A stretch of DNA of 64,000 nucleotides, taken from contig JAEWIZ010000021.1 of assembly GCA_023386815.1 (NCBI GenBank), positions 96,357-160,356 of the forward strand. The letters run 5' to 3'. The translations under genes and the position numbers were made by a program. Positions 26,548-37,600 of this stretch are shown here, piece by piece. Below the pieces are notes generated by a model. That model was not told the origin of the DNA. It made no database searches and saw only the letters and a list, made by a program, of their open reading frames with translations. Each line of letters starts with the position of its first letter. Positions within the stretch are counted from its first letter, which is position 1. This stretch comes from Bacillota bacterium (GTDB taxonomy: Bacteria > Bacillota > Clostridia > Lachnospirales > Lachnospiraceae).

Positions 26548-27846
26548 ATGACAGTCTATACAGTTCAACCTGGTGATACCATAGATACCATAGCTGAAAA
26601 ATTTAATTTTCCATATATGCGATTGGTCCAACAAAACATCACCCAGCCGGATTATAATTTAGTTGTTGGCCAAAATCTAATCATCACTGATCCGGAAATA
26701 GTTTATTATGTCCAGAATGGAGATACACTTGAAAGTATAGCACAAGCCTATGGGGTACCAATGCTGCAATTATTGCAAAATAATCCACAACTATCAGATA
26801 GAGATTATTTGAATACAGGCGAAGAGGTTATTATTAGTTATGCGAAAGAAGAAGAACTAGAAGTAAATGGATATGCATTTTCTTATATTGCTATTGATAC
26901 GTTAAAAAAGACCTTACCTTTTTTGACTTATTTAACGATTGGAGGTTACCAAATTACGGCTGCCGGGGGAATAAATGCCCCAGATGATGCAGTACTAGTT
27001 GAAATCGCCAGAGATTATGGTGTTGCCCCCCTAATGATGTGTTCTACCTTAAATGCACAAGGAATGGGAAATTATGAAACAATGCATATAATACTGAGCG
27101 ATAAAAAAATTCAAAAGGTATACATTAATAATATAGTAAGAGTCTTAAGACAAAGGAACTTGGCTGGGGTAAACTTTGGATGTCAATTTATCTTGAAAGA
27201 GGACTTGCAACAGTACATCGATTTCTTGGCCGAGATAAAAATACGCTTGAAACAGGAAGGTTATATTGTAATCATTACAATGAATCCTACCACCTATGGA
27301 TTTGATCCGGAGGGAGTCAATGACACTACTTACTTTTATCAAATTGGCCAAATAGCAGATCGAGTAGTACTTATATCATATCAGTGGACTTATGCAACCA
27401 TCTCTTTGGTAGAGCAGACAACTGTTAAGTTCCTTGAAAAATATGTACAATATGCGGTTACACAAATTCCGCCGGAGAAAATACTGGTTGGCATCACAAG
27501 GGTGGCATACGACTGGGAGCTTCCCTACATTGAAAATGAATCACAAGTAAATGCTTTAACCAATACGTCAGCCCTAAACTTAGCTTATGACCTGGGTGTT
27601 CCTATTTTATTTGATGAAGAAACTCAGACCCCATATTTTTATTATACATTCAATGACAGAGAATATTTTGTCTGGTTTAAGGATGCAAAGACCACGATAA
27701 GCGTTTTAGATTTAGTTTACAAATATCAGCTAGGTGGGATTAGTGTTTGGAGTATTATGGATTATGGGCCTCAAACCTGGACAATAATAAATGCTTTTTA
27801 CCGTACCGTTAAGCTATTAAATGATGTATTTACCCCTCAGTCTTAG
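26548..27846 (+). CDS. LysM protein with degenerate GH18-like domain (copy 2)
   Basis: A 432-residue tandem paralogue of the preceding gene, with the same two LysM domains and a GH18-like barrel (shared landmarks IGKP/VGIT, YEWKLPYI/YDWELPYI, FDQESQTPYFYY/FDEETQTPYFYY). The active-site motif is again lost, but differently: AGVNFGCQ at 206-213, putting Gln213 at the catalytic Glu position. The independent substitutions suggest relaxed or changed function since before or after duplication, while the fold is maintained. Site GAGGT four bases upstream of ATG. Likely co-transcribed with copy 1 and ended by a strong terminator. Confidence 0.85.
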   Translation: MTVYTVQPGDTIDTIAEKFNFPYMRLVQQNITQPDYNLVVGQNLIITDPEIVYYVQNGDTLESIAQAYGVPMLQLLQNNPQLSDRDYLNTGEEVIISYAKEEELEVNGYAFSYIAIDTLKKTLPFLTYLTIGGYQITAAGGINAPDDAVLVEIARDYGVAPLMMCSTLNAQGMGNYETMHIILSDKKIQKVYINNIVRVLRQRNLAGVNFGCQFILKEDLQQYIDFLAEIKIRLKQEGYIVIITMNPTTYGFDPEGVNDTTYFYQIGQIADRVVLISYQWTYATISLVEQTTVKFLEKYVQYAVTQIPPEKILVGITRVAYDWELPYIENESQVNALTNTSALNLAYDLGVPILFDEETQTPYFYYTFNDREYFVWFKDAKTTISVLDLVYKYQLGGISVWSIMDYGPQTWTIINAFYRTVKLLNDVFTPQS

Positions 27847-27895
27847 AGAAGGAATCTACAATTTGAGCAGGAATATAATATATATAATAATCCGC

Positions 27896-27965
27896 GAGAA
27901 GTTCGAATTGATTCGTCCATTTACAGGTCGATTCAAATAGGACTTCTCTTTTTTTGTTTGCTGCT
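27896..27965 (+). terminator. Terminator after the LysM pair
   Basis: Outer stem GAGAAGT with ACTTCTC, inner stem TTGATTCG with CGATTCAA (one mismatch), followed by seven T. Confidence 0.85.
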
Positions 27966-28051
27966 TTATGGAAATCCTTTATTATCCAGAAATGATTATT
28001 TGTCCTATAATATCCCATATTAAATAAAATAATTACAAATAAAAATAATAT

Positions 28052-28080
28052 TTGACAATATTCAACATTGTATATATAAT
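28052..28080 (+). promoter_or_regulatory. Promoter of the chemotaxis cluster
   Basis: TTGACA and TATAAT, both exact, with a 17-base spacer. Transcription would start near 28087, leaving a leader of about 150 bases before cheA. This is a housekeeping (sigma-A) promoter; no sigma-28 motal gene signature is seen here. Confidence 0.75.
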
Positions 28081-28239
28081 CTAAATTAGTTAATGATTAC
28101 TAACATGACTACCAATAAATGGGAATAGTGGTAATGAAAATGATGTTTTTAATAAAATCAATCATTCAAATGAAGCGAATGGATGCTAGTACTCTATGTT
28201 ATGATGTATTAAAAATATAAGTGAAAGGAAGGGAGATAT

Positions 28240-30312
28240 TTGATCGATCAATATTCGAACGAAACAATGCTCGATATGTATGTTTATGAAACAGCTCAAA
28301 ATCTGGAACAGCTAGAGCGATGTATCTTAGAAAGTGAAGAATCAAGTGGTTATAAAAAAGAAACCATCAATGAGATATTTCGTGCAATGCATACAATTAA
28401 AGGATCCTCAGCAATGATGCTATATAATAATATTTCCGAGCTGGCGCATGCCATGGAGGATCTTTTTTATTTTATCAGAGAACATAATCCTCAAATGATT
28501 GATTACACGGTGCTTGCTAATCTTATTTTAGAGGGCGTTGATTTTATTAAAGTGGAGTTACATAAAGTAAAATCGGAAGAACCGGTTGATGGGGACTGTT
28601 CCAGCTTAAGGCAAAGTATTATAGATTTCCTAAAGCTAGTACAAGCGCAGAATCCAGTTGGGGAAGAAATATCAATCAAACAAGTGGATGGCAATAAGAA
28701 ATCACATTACTATATAGCACCAAACAAGACAGATACTCATACAGTATTTCAATATTATAGAGCCACTGTCTACTTTGAAGATGGATGTGAAATGGAAAAT
28801 ATACGAGCGTTCGCTATCATTCATAATATTAAGGAATTTGCCAATGAAGTATATTACCATCCAGCTGATATTATAGAAAATGATGATAGTATTCAAGTAA
28901 TCAGAGAAGAAGGATTTAAAATATATGTAAAAGCAGTTAAATCCTATAGTGAGCTAAGTGATTTCTTTCATCAGACCTTATTCTTGAAAGATTTAGAGTT
29001 ATTTCAATTAGAGGATAAGGAAGAATTCCAAAGCTTTGCACAGAGCAGCCAGATGAATATGAAAGATGAACCAGTCAAAAGACCGAATTTGCAGACACTA
29101 GACAATAAGCAAGAAAAAGAGATATCTGTGTCAACGGTTAGCCAGAGTATGATCAGTGTTAATGTGGCAAAACTGGATAAATTGATGGATTTGGTAGGAG
29201 AGCTGGTAATATCGGAATCAATGGTTCTTCAAAATCCTGATCTAAAGGGTTTAGAATTAAATAACTTTCAAAAATCAGCAAGGCAATTACATAAAATTAT
29301 ATATGAATTACAAGATACTATCATGTCAATCCGAATGGTTCCGCTTTCTAATACCTTTCATAAGATGCAGCGCATTGTACGAGATATGAGTAAAAGATTA
29401 GATAAGGAAGTACAGTTGGAAATTGTTGGTGAAGCGACAGAGGTAGATAAAAATATCATTGAGCATGTTGCGGATCCCTTAATGCATTTAGTTAGGAATG
29501 CCATTGACCATGGCCTTGAGACAAGGCAAGAGCGAGTAGCTATGGGTAAACCAAAAACCGGAAAAGTATATTTGGAAGCTAAAAATGCTGGTAGCGATGT
29601 AATCATTTTGGTCAAGGATGATGGTAAAGGATTAAGTAAAGAGAAGATATTAAAAAGAGCTAAAGAAAACAATCTTCTTAGCAAACCAGAGGAGGAGATG
29701 ACGGATAAAGAGATATATAATCTAATCCTCCTGCCGGGATTTTCAACCAAGGAAGACATTACTGAGTTTAGTGGCAGAGGTGTGGGAATGGATGTTGTCA
29801 CCCAAAATATTGATATGGTAGGTGGTACGGTATCAATCGATAGTATAGAAGGAGTAGGATCTACCTTTAAGCTTAAAATACCACTTACATTGGCGATCAT
29901 TGATGGTATGAATATTCAGGTGGGGAATTCATATTATACCATACCAATTACAGCCATACAGGAGTCCTTCCGGCCTAGTCAGACAGACATCATAAAAGAT
30001 CACAATGATCATGAAATGATTATTATGAGAGGGGAATGCTATTCTATCATGCGTATGCATAAACTCTTTCATATAAAAACTGAGGTTACGGAATTGACAG
30101 AAGGCATTATCATTATGATTAAGCAAGATGATAAAAGGGCATGTATTTTCGCAGATAAATTATTAGGACAGCAGCAGGTAGTAGTGAAATCTCTTCCTAA
30201 ATATATAAGAAGTTCATATAAAAATAAAGGACTTGCCGGTTGTACTCTATTAGGAGATGGCAATATCAGCCTTATTCTCGATATAGGTGGAGTTTTAAAT
30301 AATCATAATTAG
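28240..30312 (+). CDS. cheA: Chemotaxis histidine kinase CheA
   Basis: A 690-residue cytoplasmic kinase. P1 (Hpt) domain at about 1-110 with His51 in IFRAMHTIKGSSAMM; a P2-like response-regulator-binding region (about 160-240); P3 dimerisation (about 305-370); P4 ATPase with HLVRNAIDHGLE and GRGVGMDVV; P5 CheW-like domain (about 550-690). It autophosphorylates under receptor control and passes phosphate to CheY and CheB, both encoded downstream. TTG start with GGGAGA six bases upstream. First gene of the cluster, behind an exact sigma-A promoter. Confidence 0.96.
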   Translation: MIDQYSNETMLDMYVYETAQNLEQLERCILESEESSGYKKETINEIFRAMHTIKGSSAMMLYNNISELAHAMEDLFYFIREHNPQMIDYTVLANLILEGVDFIKVELHKVKSEEPVDGDCSSLRQSIIDFLKLVQAQNPVGEEISIKQVDGNKKSHYYIAPNKTDTHTVFQYYRATVYFEDGCEMENIRAFAIIHNIKEFANEVYYHPADIIENDDSIQVIREEGFKIYVKAVKSYSELSDFFHQTLFLKDLELFQLEDKEEFQSFAQSSQMNMKDEPVKRPNLQTLDNKQEKEISVSTVSQSMISVNVAKLDKLMDLVGELVISESMVLQNPDLKGLELNNFQKSARQLHKIIYELQDTIMSIRMVPLSNTFHKMQRIVRDMSKRLDKEVQLEIVGEATEVDKNIIEHVADPLMHLVRNAIDHGLETRQERVAMGKPKTGKVYLEAKNAGSDVIILVKDDGKGLSKEKILKRAKENNLLSKPEEEMTDKEIYNLILLPGFSTKEDITEFSGRGVGMDVVTQNIDMVGGTVSIDSIEGVGSTFKLKIPLTLAIIDGMNIQVGNSYYTIPITAIQESFRPSQTDIIKDHNDHEMIIMRGECYSIMRMHKLFHIKTEVTELTEGIIIMIKQDDKRACIFADKLLGQQQVVVKSLPKYIRSSYKNKGLAGCTLLGDGNISLILDIGGVLNNHN

Positions 30313-30425
30313 CGACATTTTACCTTAAGGAGCAAAATGTTATAATTATATATGTGAAAAAATTAACAAACTATCATTGCTGTATTGCCTATAACCAATA
30401 AGATATGTTGAAAGGAGTTGTTACA

Positions 30426-30911
30426 TTGGCTGAAGTATTAGTAGATGAATTTGAAGAAGATACACTAAAAGGAAGGTTTCTTACCTTTCTACTAGGGAAC
30501 GAGTCATATGGAATTGATATAAAGTTTGTTACGGAAATTATCGGCATACAAACAATCACTGAAGTTCCGGAGTTGCCAGAGTATATCAGAGGAATTATTA
30601 ATTTACGAGGGAAGATCATTCCTGTCATGGACGTAAGGCTTAGATTTAAGAAAAGTTTTAGAGAGTACAACGATAGAACCTGTGTAATTGTCGTTGACAT
30701 TCAAAATGTATTTATCGGATTAATCGTTGACAGTGTATCAGAAGTAATTACAATACCGGATACTGACATCGTAATACCACCGGAAATAAATAATGAAAAT
30801 AATAGGTATATCAGAGGAATTGGCAAGACTGGAAAGGACGTAAAGCTGTTATTGGATTGTGATAAGCTTCTTAATGATAATGATACAGGGTATTTAAGTT
30901 ATATAAAATAA
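30426..30911 (+). CDS. cheW: Chemotaxis coupling protein CheW
   Basis: A 161-residue adaptor linking receptors to the CheA P5 domain. The hallmark VPELPEYIRGIINLRGKIIPVMDVRLRF is present, in two halves, and VDSVSEVI follows. A TTG at 30426 with AAAGGAG eight bases upstream is preferred over the ATG at 30405, because the latter would overlap the ribosome site. It follows cheA by about 110 bases. Confidence 0.95.
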   Translation: MAEVLVDEFEEDTLKGRFLTFLLGNESYGIDIKFVTEIIGIQTITEVPELPEYIRGIINLRGKIIPVMDVRLRFKKSFREYNDRTCVIVVDIQNVFIGLIVDSVSEVITIPDTDIVIPPEINNENNRYIRGIGKTGKDVKLLLDCDKLLNDNDTGYLSYIK

Positions 30912-30929
30912 TATTAGGGGGATATACAA

Positions 30930-32657
30930 ATGAAATGGTTTAGTAATCTTAAAATAAGGATTAAATTGATCATATGTTTTATTGTTTTAGCGTGTTTTAC
31001 AGGAATAGTTGGATATATTGGAATTTACAATATGGAAAGAATAAATTCTCGCGGTGTGGAAATGTATGAACATAATTTTATACCTGCCCAACAACTTGCG
31101 AATGTACAAAGAAATCTTCTATATATCAGATCTGACTATCTTTTGTTACTTTATGAAAAAGATATGTCAATGTTTCAGGTAAGATTGGATGAGATTAATC
31201 AATATGCAGACCAAAACAGTGAAGCACTTACTGATTACGAAAAAACCATAGCGTCAGATGAGGAAAGAACCATATTTAATAAAGTAGTGGAGAGTTTAGA
31301 TGCGTATACAGAAATTCGTAATGCACATATTGAATTGATTCGGGATCAGAATTTTGAAGAAGCTGATGCTAAAATCTCTGAGTTTACGAAATCTAGAGAA
31401 ACCTTAGAAAATGAGCTGATTACATTAATTGATTATAATAAGAAAATTGCTAAAGAAAGCTCAGAACTGAATGCAAGAGATTACAAAAGCCAATCGATCT
31501 TAATGGTAGGGATTATGGTTGTTGGTATCGTTCTGGCAATCAGCCTTGGAGTAATGATTGCTTATGTCATCAGTAAACCAATCAGTCAGCTTTTAGGGGC
31601 AGCCAGAAGAATTGCAGATGGTGACTTAGATATAACGCTTGACAATAGTTCAAAGGATGAGGTTGGAGAGCTGGCGACAGCATTTCGTAAGATGGTTGAT
31701 AATTTAAACGAAGTACTGACGAATATCAATGTTTCCGCAGAGCAAGTGGCCTCCGGATCAAGACAAGTATCGGATTCTAGTATGGCTCTTTCCCAAGGAG
31801 CTACTGAGCAGGCAAGTTCTGTAGAACAATTAACGGCTTCCCTCGAAGAAATTGCAGCACAGACAAAACAGAACGCGGACAGTGCCAATAAAGCTAATAC
31901 ACTTGCTGAGATAGCAAAAGGGAATGCAGAACAAGGCAACAGTCAGATGAACGATATGCTAAAAGCAATGGACGAAATCAATGACTCCTCCGCTAATATA
32001 TATAAAATTATCAAGGTAATTGATGAAATTGCTTTTCAGACGAATATACTGGCACTTAATGCAGCGGTTGAAGCTGCAAGAGCAGGTCAGCATGGTAAAG
32101 GCTTTGCTGTGGTAGCGGAAGAGGTGAGAAACCTTGCAGCGAGAAGTGCCAGTGCAGCAAAGGAAACCACAGAAATGATTGAAGGGTCAATGAAGAAAGT
32201 AGAGGGTGGAACTAAAATAGCAAATCAGACAGCAGATGCTTTGATTAAAATTGTTGAGAATATCACGAATGTCTCCGCTCTAGTAGGTGATATTGCAGTC
32301 GCATCTACCGAGCAGGCATCTGGGATTTCACAGATTAATCAGGGAATAATGCAAGTGTCTGAGGTTGTACAGACAAATTCTGCTACATCGCAGGAGAGTG
32401 CAGCAGCAAGTGAAGAATTATCCAGTCAAGCAGAAATACTTAAAAATCAAGTGGCAAAGTTTAAGGTTAGAAAAACGCATCGTGCAGGAATTACATATGG
32501 TGGAATGGAGGATTTAAATCCCGAGGTCATAAAAATGCTGGAGGAAATGTCTGAAAATAAAAAGTTCAACAAAAATTATACCAATGATGAATTCTCGGAT
32601 GGTTCTGCAAATGCAAAGAGGATTGTTTTAAGTGATAAGGAGTTTGGTAAATATTAA
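30930..32657 (+). CDS. Methyl-accepting chemotaxis protein
   Basis: A 575-residue receptor: TM1 at 11-33, a four-helix-bundle type extracellular sensor (34-188), TM2 at 189-212, HAMP (213-266), and the methylation/signalling coiled coil whose tip DEIAFQTNILALNAAVEAARAG contacts CheA and CheW. No CheR-tethering pentapeptide at the C-terminus; instead an acidic and Asn-rich tail. Ligand unknown. The only receptor in the cluster, so this signalling array may have a dedicated input. Site AGGGGG upstream. Confidence 0.94.
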   Translation: MKWFSNLKIRIKLIICFIVLACFTGIVGYIGIYNMERINSRGVEMYEHNFIPAQQLANVQRNLLYIRSDYLLLLYEKDMSMFQVRLDEINQYADQNSEALTDYEKTIASDEERTIFNKVVESLDAYTEIRNAHIELIRDQNFEEADAKISEFTKSRETLENELITLIDYNKKIAKESSELNARDYKSQSILMVGIMVVGIVLAISLGVMIAYVISKPISQLLGAARRIADGDLDITLDNSSKDEVGELATAFRKMVDNLNEVLTNINVSAEQVASGSRQVSDSSMALSQGATEQASSVEQLTASLEEIAAQTKQNADSANKANTLAEIAKGNAEQGNSQMNDMLKAMDEINDSSANIYKIIKVIDEIAFQTNILALNAAVEAARAGQHGKGFAVVAEEVRNLAARSASAAKETTEMIEGSMKKVEGGTKIANQTADALIKIVENITNVSALVGDIAVASTEQASGISQINQGIMQVSEVVQTNSATSQESAAASEELSSQAEILKNQVAKFKVRKTHRAGITYGGMEDLNPEVIKMLEEMSENKKFNKNYTNDEFSDGSANAKRIVLSDKEFGKY

Positions 32658-32705
32658 GCCGATTAATAGATAGGACATGCGTAGTTAAGGATGGAGGATT
32701 TTTAC

Positions 32706-33521
32706 ATGATAACAATTACCGATAAAGAGTTTGCTCAGTTGTCTAACTATATCAAAACTAATTATGGAATTTATCTTAAGAAAGAGAAGACTGCCCTGTT
32801 AGCTGGACGCCTTCAAAATGTTCTACAACAGGCAGGATTCTATAATTTCTCAGATTACTTTCAGTACTTAGTCTCAGACAAAAGTGGCAACGCTTTGATT
32901 ACCTTTGTCGATAAAATAACTACAAACCATACTTTTTTCATGCGTGAAGCAGATCATTTTTATTTTTTCAGAGATCAGGTGTTACCATATTTGTCAGAGA
33001 CCGTTAAGAATAAGGATCTACATATCTGGTGTGCCGCCAGTTCAACGGGGGAGGAATCCTACACCCTAGCAATGATCATTGACGAATTCTTTGGAAATGA
33101 AAAGCTGTTTTGGGATACCAAAATCTTGGCAACTGATATCTCAGAACAAGTGTTAGAAATTGCAAAAAAAGGAATATATAGCATGGAGCGTATAGCCCCG
33201 TTGCCGGCACTCTGGAAAACGAAATACTTTACAAAATATGATACGGACAATTACATCTTATCTGATAGAATTAAAAATGAAGTGATTTATCGCAAATTTA
33301 ATTTGATAGACAGTGTATTTCCATTTAAAAAAAAGTTTCACACGATATTTTGCCGAAATGTTATGATTTATTTTGATCAGGAGACGAAAAGCAAATTAGT
33401 AGAAAGGTTTTATGATCAGATGGAATATGGTGGATATCTCTTCCTGGGGCATTCTGAATCTCTTAATAGGGATATGACAAGATTTAAGTACATTAAGCCA
33501 TCCGTATATCGTAAGGAGTAG
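32706..33521 (+). CDS. cheR: Chemotaxis protein methyltransferase CheR
   Basis: A 271-residue enzyme that methylates receptor glutamates using S-adenosylmethionine. N-terminal helical domain (about 1-75), then the Rossmann-like domain with WCAASSTGEESYTLAM (methyl donor site), LATDISEQVLEIAKKGIYS, and the CRNVMIYFDQETK motif. GGAGG nine bases before ATG 32706; a slightly longer frame upstream has no such site. Confidence 0.95.
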   Translation: MITITDKEFAQLSNYIKTNYGIYLKKEKTALLAGRLQNVLQQAGFYNFSDYFQYLVSDKSGNALITFVDKITTNHTFFMREADHFYFFRDQVLPYLSETVKNKDLHIWCAASSTGEESYTLAMIIDEFFGNEKLFWDTKILATDISEQVLEIAKKGIYSMERIAPLPALWKTKYFTKYDTDNYILSDRIKNEVIYRKFNLIDSVFPFKKKFHTIFCRNVMIYFDQETKSKLVERFYDQMEYGGYLFLGHSESLNRDMTRFKYIKPSVYRKE

Positions 33522-33546
33522 AGAAATTGATTAGGAGGGGATATCC

Positions 33547-34575
33547 ATGGCCATTAGCAAAAAAATAAAGGTACTGATTGTAGATGACAGTCTATTATTT
33601 CGCGAGGTGCTCGCTAGAGGTATCTCCACAGACAGTAATATTGAAGTAATAGCGAAAGCAGTTGATCCCTTTGATGCGAGAGATAAGATATTAAAGTATG
33701 AACCGAATGTAATGATCTGTGATGTAGAAATGCCTAAAATGAATGGCATAGAATTCTTAAAAAAGCTTTTACCACAGTATCCGCTTCCAGTCATAGTTGT
33801 AAGTGCTATCAATGATTCGGTTTTTAAGGCAATGAACGCCGGTGCAGTTGATTTTGTAGCAAAACCGGATGTGCAAAATCCCAAGAGTGTGGAAGCATTT
33901 ATTCATGATTTAATTAGCAAAATTAAAATCGCCTCACAATCAAACATAACGCAACCAACCAGTACAACATCTACCACTTCCTCAAAGGCTGATTTCTCAA
34001 ATGGAGATGTGAACAGATTAATTGCGATAGGTGCATCTACGGGGGGAACAGAAGCAATCTATAGTGTATTAAAACAACTTCCACCCAATGTACCGGGTAT
34101 CCTTGTTGTACAACATATTCCACCAATGTTTTCCCGGATGTTTGCTGAAAGACTAAATAATCAAATAGAGCTAACGGTGATGGAAGCTCAGAGTGGAGAT
34201 TTCGTGGAGCCGGGGAAAGTTTTGATAGCTCCGGGAGATCAGCATATGAGGGTTAAAAAAGCGGGTGGTAAATATAGAGTAGAAGTATATTCAGGTGAGA
34301 AGGTTAATGGGCACTGTCCATCGGTTGACATCTTATTTGATTCTGTAGCAAAAGAAGTCGGCAGTAAAGCCATAGGTGTAATACTTACTGGAATGGGTTA
34401 TGATGGAGCCAAAGGTTTGTTAGCTATGAGACGCAAAGGAGCAAGAACCATCGGTCAGGATGAGAAGTCCTCTGTAGTATACGGTATGCCAAAAGTTGCT
34501 TATGAAATAGGCGCTGTGGAAAAACAGTCGGATATTCAGAATATTCCTATCTTATTAAGCGCATTGCTACGGTAA
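33547..34575 (+). CDS. cheB: Chemotaxis methylesterase CheB
   Basis: A 342-residue receptor demethylase and deamidase. Receiver domain (about 8-125) with phospho-acceptor Asp59, a Thr/Ser-rich linker (135-148), then the esterase domain with nucleophile Ser164 in GASTGGTE, His in VVQHIPP and Asp in TGMGYDGA. Phosphorylation by CheA activates it, giving adaptation opposite to CheR. Strong site AGGAGGGG upstream. Confidence 0.96.
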   Translation: MAISKKIKVLIVDDSLLFREVLARGISTDSNIEVIAKAVDPFDARDKILKYEPNVMICDVEMPKMNGIEFLKKLLPQYPLPVIVVSAINDSVFKAMNAGAVDFVAKPDVQNPKSVEAFIHDLISKIKIASQSNITQPTSTTSTTSSKADFSNGDVNRLIAIGASTGGTEAIYSVLKQLPPNVPGILVVQHIPPMFSRMFAERLNNQIELTVMEAQSGDFVEPGKVLIAPGDQHMRVKKAGGKYRVEVYSGEKVNGHCPSVDILFDSVAKEVGSKAIGVILTGMGYDGAKGLLAMRRKGARTIGQDEKSSVVYGMPKVAYEIGAVEKQSDIQNIPILLSALLR

Positions 34576-34667
34576 ACCAATTTAGAAATAGAATGAACAA
34601 GAAACATTAGAGATCGACACTGAGTTGAAATACCGTGAAGGGGAGCAAATAATAGGGAGACGGATAC

Positions 34668-37600
34668 ATGATGAATCAATGTTCAACATCATATGAAGAA
34701 GCAATGGCCATGTTATCCTGCATAGGAGATGGAATTATTGCAATCAACCTAAAGGGCTGTATCACTTATATGAACTCATCTGCAGAAGAATATACTGGAT
34801 GGGCTTATAAGGCGGCGCTAGGGGAATCATTTGAAAAGATATTTTACCTGGTAGACACTTATACAAAAGAAAAAGTTGAGGCTCCCATTGATACTGTCGT
34901 ACAGGCGAGGAGAGCAATCGGGCTCACGAAACGCTCAGCTATTTATACAAAACAGGGTGAGTTAAGGTATGTATCTGCTAATTTTTCACCAATCCTACAA
35001 GAGCAAATAATAACTGGAGTAATTGTTGTGTTTCGTGATATTACACAGCTTATCTTAATGGAGGATACGCTAAGAGCAGAACGAAATAATTTTAAGACCA
35101 TATTTGAAGCATTACCTCATGGAAAATTAATTATCGACAAAGATTATCGTATTAGACATATAAATAAAGCTTCCTTAAAAGAACTAGACAGAGATTATAA
35201 CCAGGTGATAGGTAAATCATTAGGTTATGGACTTGATTGCCCTAAGCTGGTTGAAAGTGGTTGTGGAGCTGGCAGTAGCTGCAAATTTTGTGAAAATAGA
35301 AAATATGTGAAACAAGTATTTGAAACAGAGTCATCGGTGAAAGAGATAATTATTTGTAATGATTCTTTTCGCGGAGAAACGCAGAAAAAAAAGTGGAGCG
35401 ATAGAAGCTACATTCCGGTTATGATAGAGGGTGAGTTATATGTTATGGTAACCGATGAGGATATTACGAAACAGAAAGAGAATGAGGCAGCATTACTCAG
35501 GCTCAATGATTTTTATCTTCGATTATATGAGAACTTCCCAACTTTTGTATGGATTACTGATGTTGAAAATAAGATTTCGTTTATGAGTAATAAATTCATG
35601 GAACATACAGGGGTATCCATGGAAACGATTGGCCTTAATCCTTGTTTGAATCATATACATCCGGAGGATAAGGAAAGAATATTACAGATACATAGAATGG
35701 CCTTTGTCAATAAGAAGCCTTATGATACAGAAGTTAGATTTATCAATAAAAAGGGTGAGGCTCGCTGGTATCAGATCTATAATAGACCTTACTTTAACAT
35801 TGAGGGTTTGTTTGATGGCTATATTGGCATGGGAATTGATATACATGAAAAAAAGATAGTTGAGGAGGAGCTGAAACGATATCAGCTTCTATCACAAAAA
35901 TCGCGGGATATTATCATGTTTGTTAATGAAGATGGATCTATCTTGGATGCGAATGAGGCAGCAGTAAATACCTATGGGTACAGCCGAAATGAGCTCCTTA
36001 AGTTAAGTATTTATGATATCAGAAAGAATAGATCGATTACGGTAAATCAAATGCTAAAAGCACAAAAATCCGGAATTATCTTTGAAACCATTCATCATCG
36101 CAAGGATGGAACCTCTTTTCCTGTTGAAGTTAGTGCCCAAGGTACAGATTTCGGAGGGAAACCAATGTTACTTAGTATTGTAAGAGATTTGACAGAGCGT
36201 AAAATATCCGAGATGAAAAAATATGAAAGTGAAAGAAAATATAAGATGCTATTTAATAAAGCCACTGATTTAATCTATCTTCACGAGCTTGAAGAGGATA
36301 AAGCAGTGGGTAAAATAATAGAGGTTAATAATAATGCATGTAATACCTTGGGTTACTCTCGTAAGGAGTTGATCGGAAAATCTATATTGGATATCAACAG
36401 TGAGTCTAGCAAAGAAATAAAGAACGCGGTTATTGAGCAAGTAATAGAAAAGGGGAATCTTACCTATGAGGCTACTCACAGATCTAAACTGGGGAAAGAG
36501 ATATTATTAGAAATTAATTCTCACTATTTTATCATGGATCAGAAACGATATATTTTGTCAGTGGCTCGTGATATCAATGATCGAAAAAAGACAGAACTGC
36601 AGCTTCAGGAAAGCGAAAAGCGCTATCAGTCATTATTTAAGAATCTACATTCAGGCTTTGTATATCATAAGGCGATTCTTAATGAGGCTGAAGAGATCAT
36701 TGATTTTGAATATGTCCTGTATAATGATGCCTATCGAGATATGTTTTTAAAAGGACAGGGGAATGTAGTCGGTAAAATGTTAACGGACATCATCCCAAAT
36801 TCAAAGGAACAATTTATTGGTAAAAGGGAGATATACGAACAGGTTATTAAGGATGGTAAGAGTATCTTTATTGATGAGGAGTATAAGCGTGAATATAACA
36901 AGTGGTATTCGATTGGTTATTATAGCCCGGAGGCAGGATATCTAGCCATTGTTATCACTGATATTGATGATAAAAAAAGATCCGATCTTTTATTAAAGGA
37001 TGCCAAAGAACAAGCTGAGAAGGCAAGCCGGACAAAAAGTGAATTTCTTGCTAACATGAGTCATGAAATCCGTACGCCGCTGAATGGAATCGTAGGTATG
37101 ATTGATATCACACTTCTATCCGATTTAGATTATGAACAGAAGGAAAATTTACTTACAGCAAAAACTTGTGTGGGCTCCTTACTAAACATCATTAATGATA
37201 TATTGGATTTCTCTAAAATGGAAGCTGGGAAATTGAATATTAATAATATTAATTTTAATATGAAAGAGTTACTTGATGAAATTATTAAGGCTCACTCAGT
37301 AAGGGCAAAGGAAAAGGGATTGGAGTTACTATATACGTATGCTTCTAATATTTCACCCTATTTGATCGGAGATCCAAACCGCCTGCAGCAGATACTCAAT
37401 AATCTTATTAATAATGCGATAAAGTTTACAGATGAAGGGGAAGTTTCCATTGATATAAGAAAGAAAGTTTTGTCCAAGGAAACAATGGAACTTCAGTTTT
37501 GTGTTAAAGATACTGGGATAGGGATCTCTAAGTGTAATCAGAAATTGCTATTTAAAAGCTTCAGCCAGGTTGATAGTTCAAATACGCGAAAGTATAGCGG

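Noticed and set aside
29358..29900. A 180-codon open frame on the minus strand inside cheA
   Set aside because: It lies wholly within the conserved ATPase region of cheA, has no ribosome site and no recognisable family; a shadow of the real gene.
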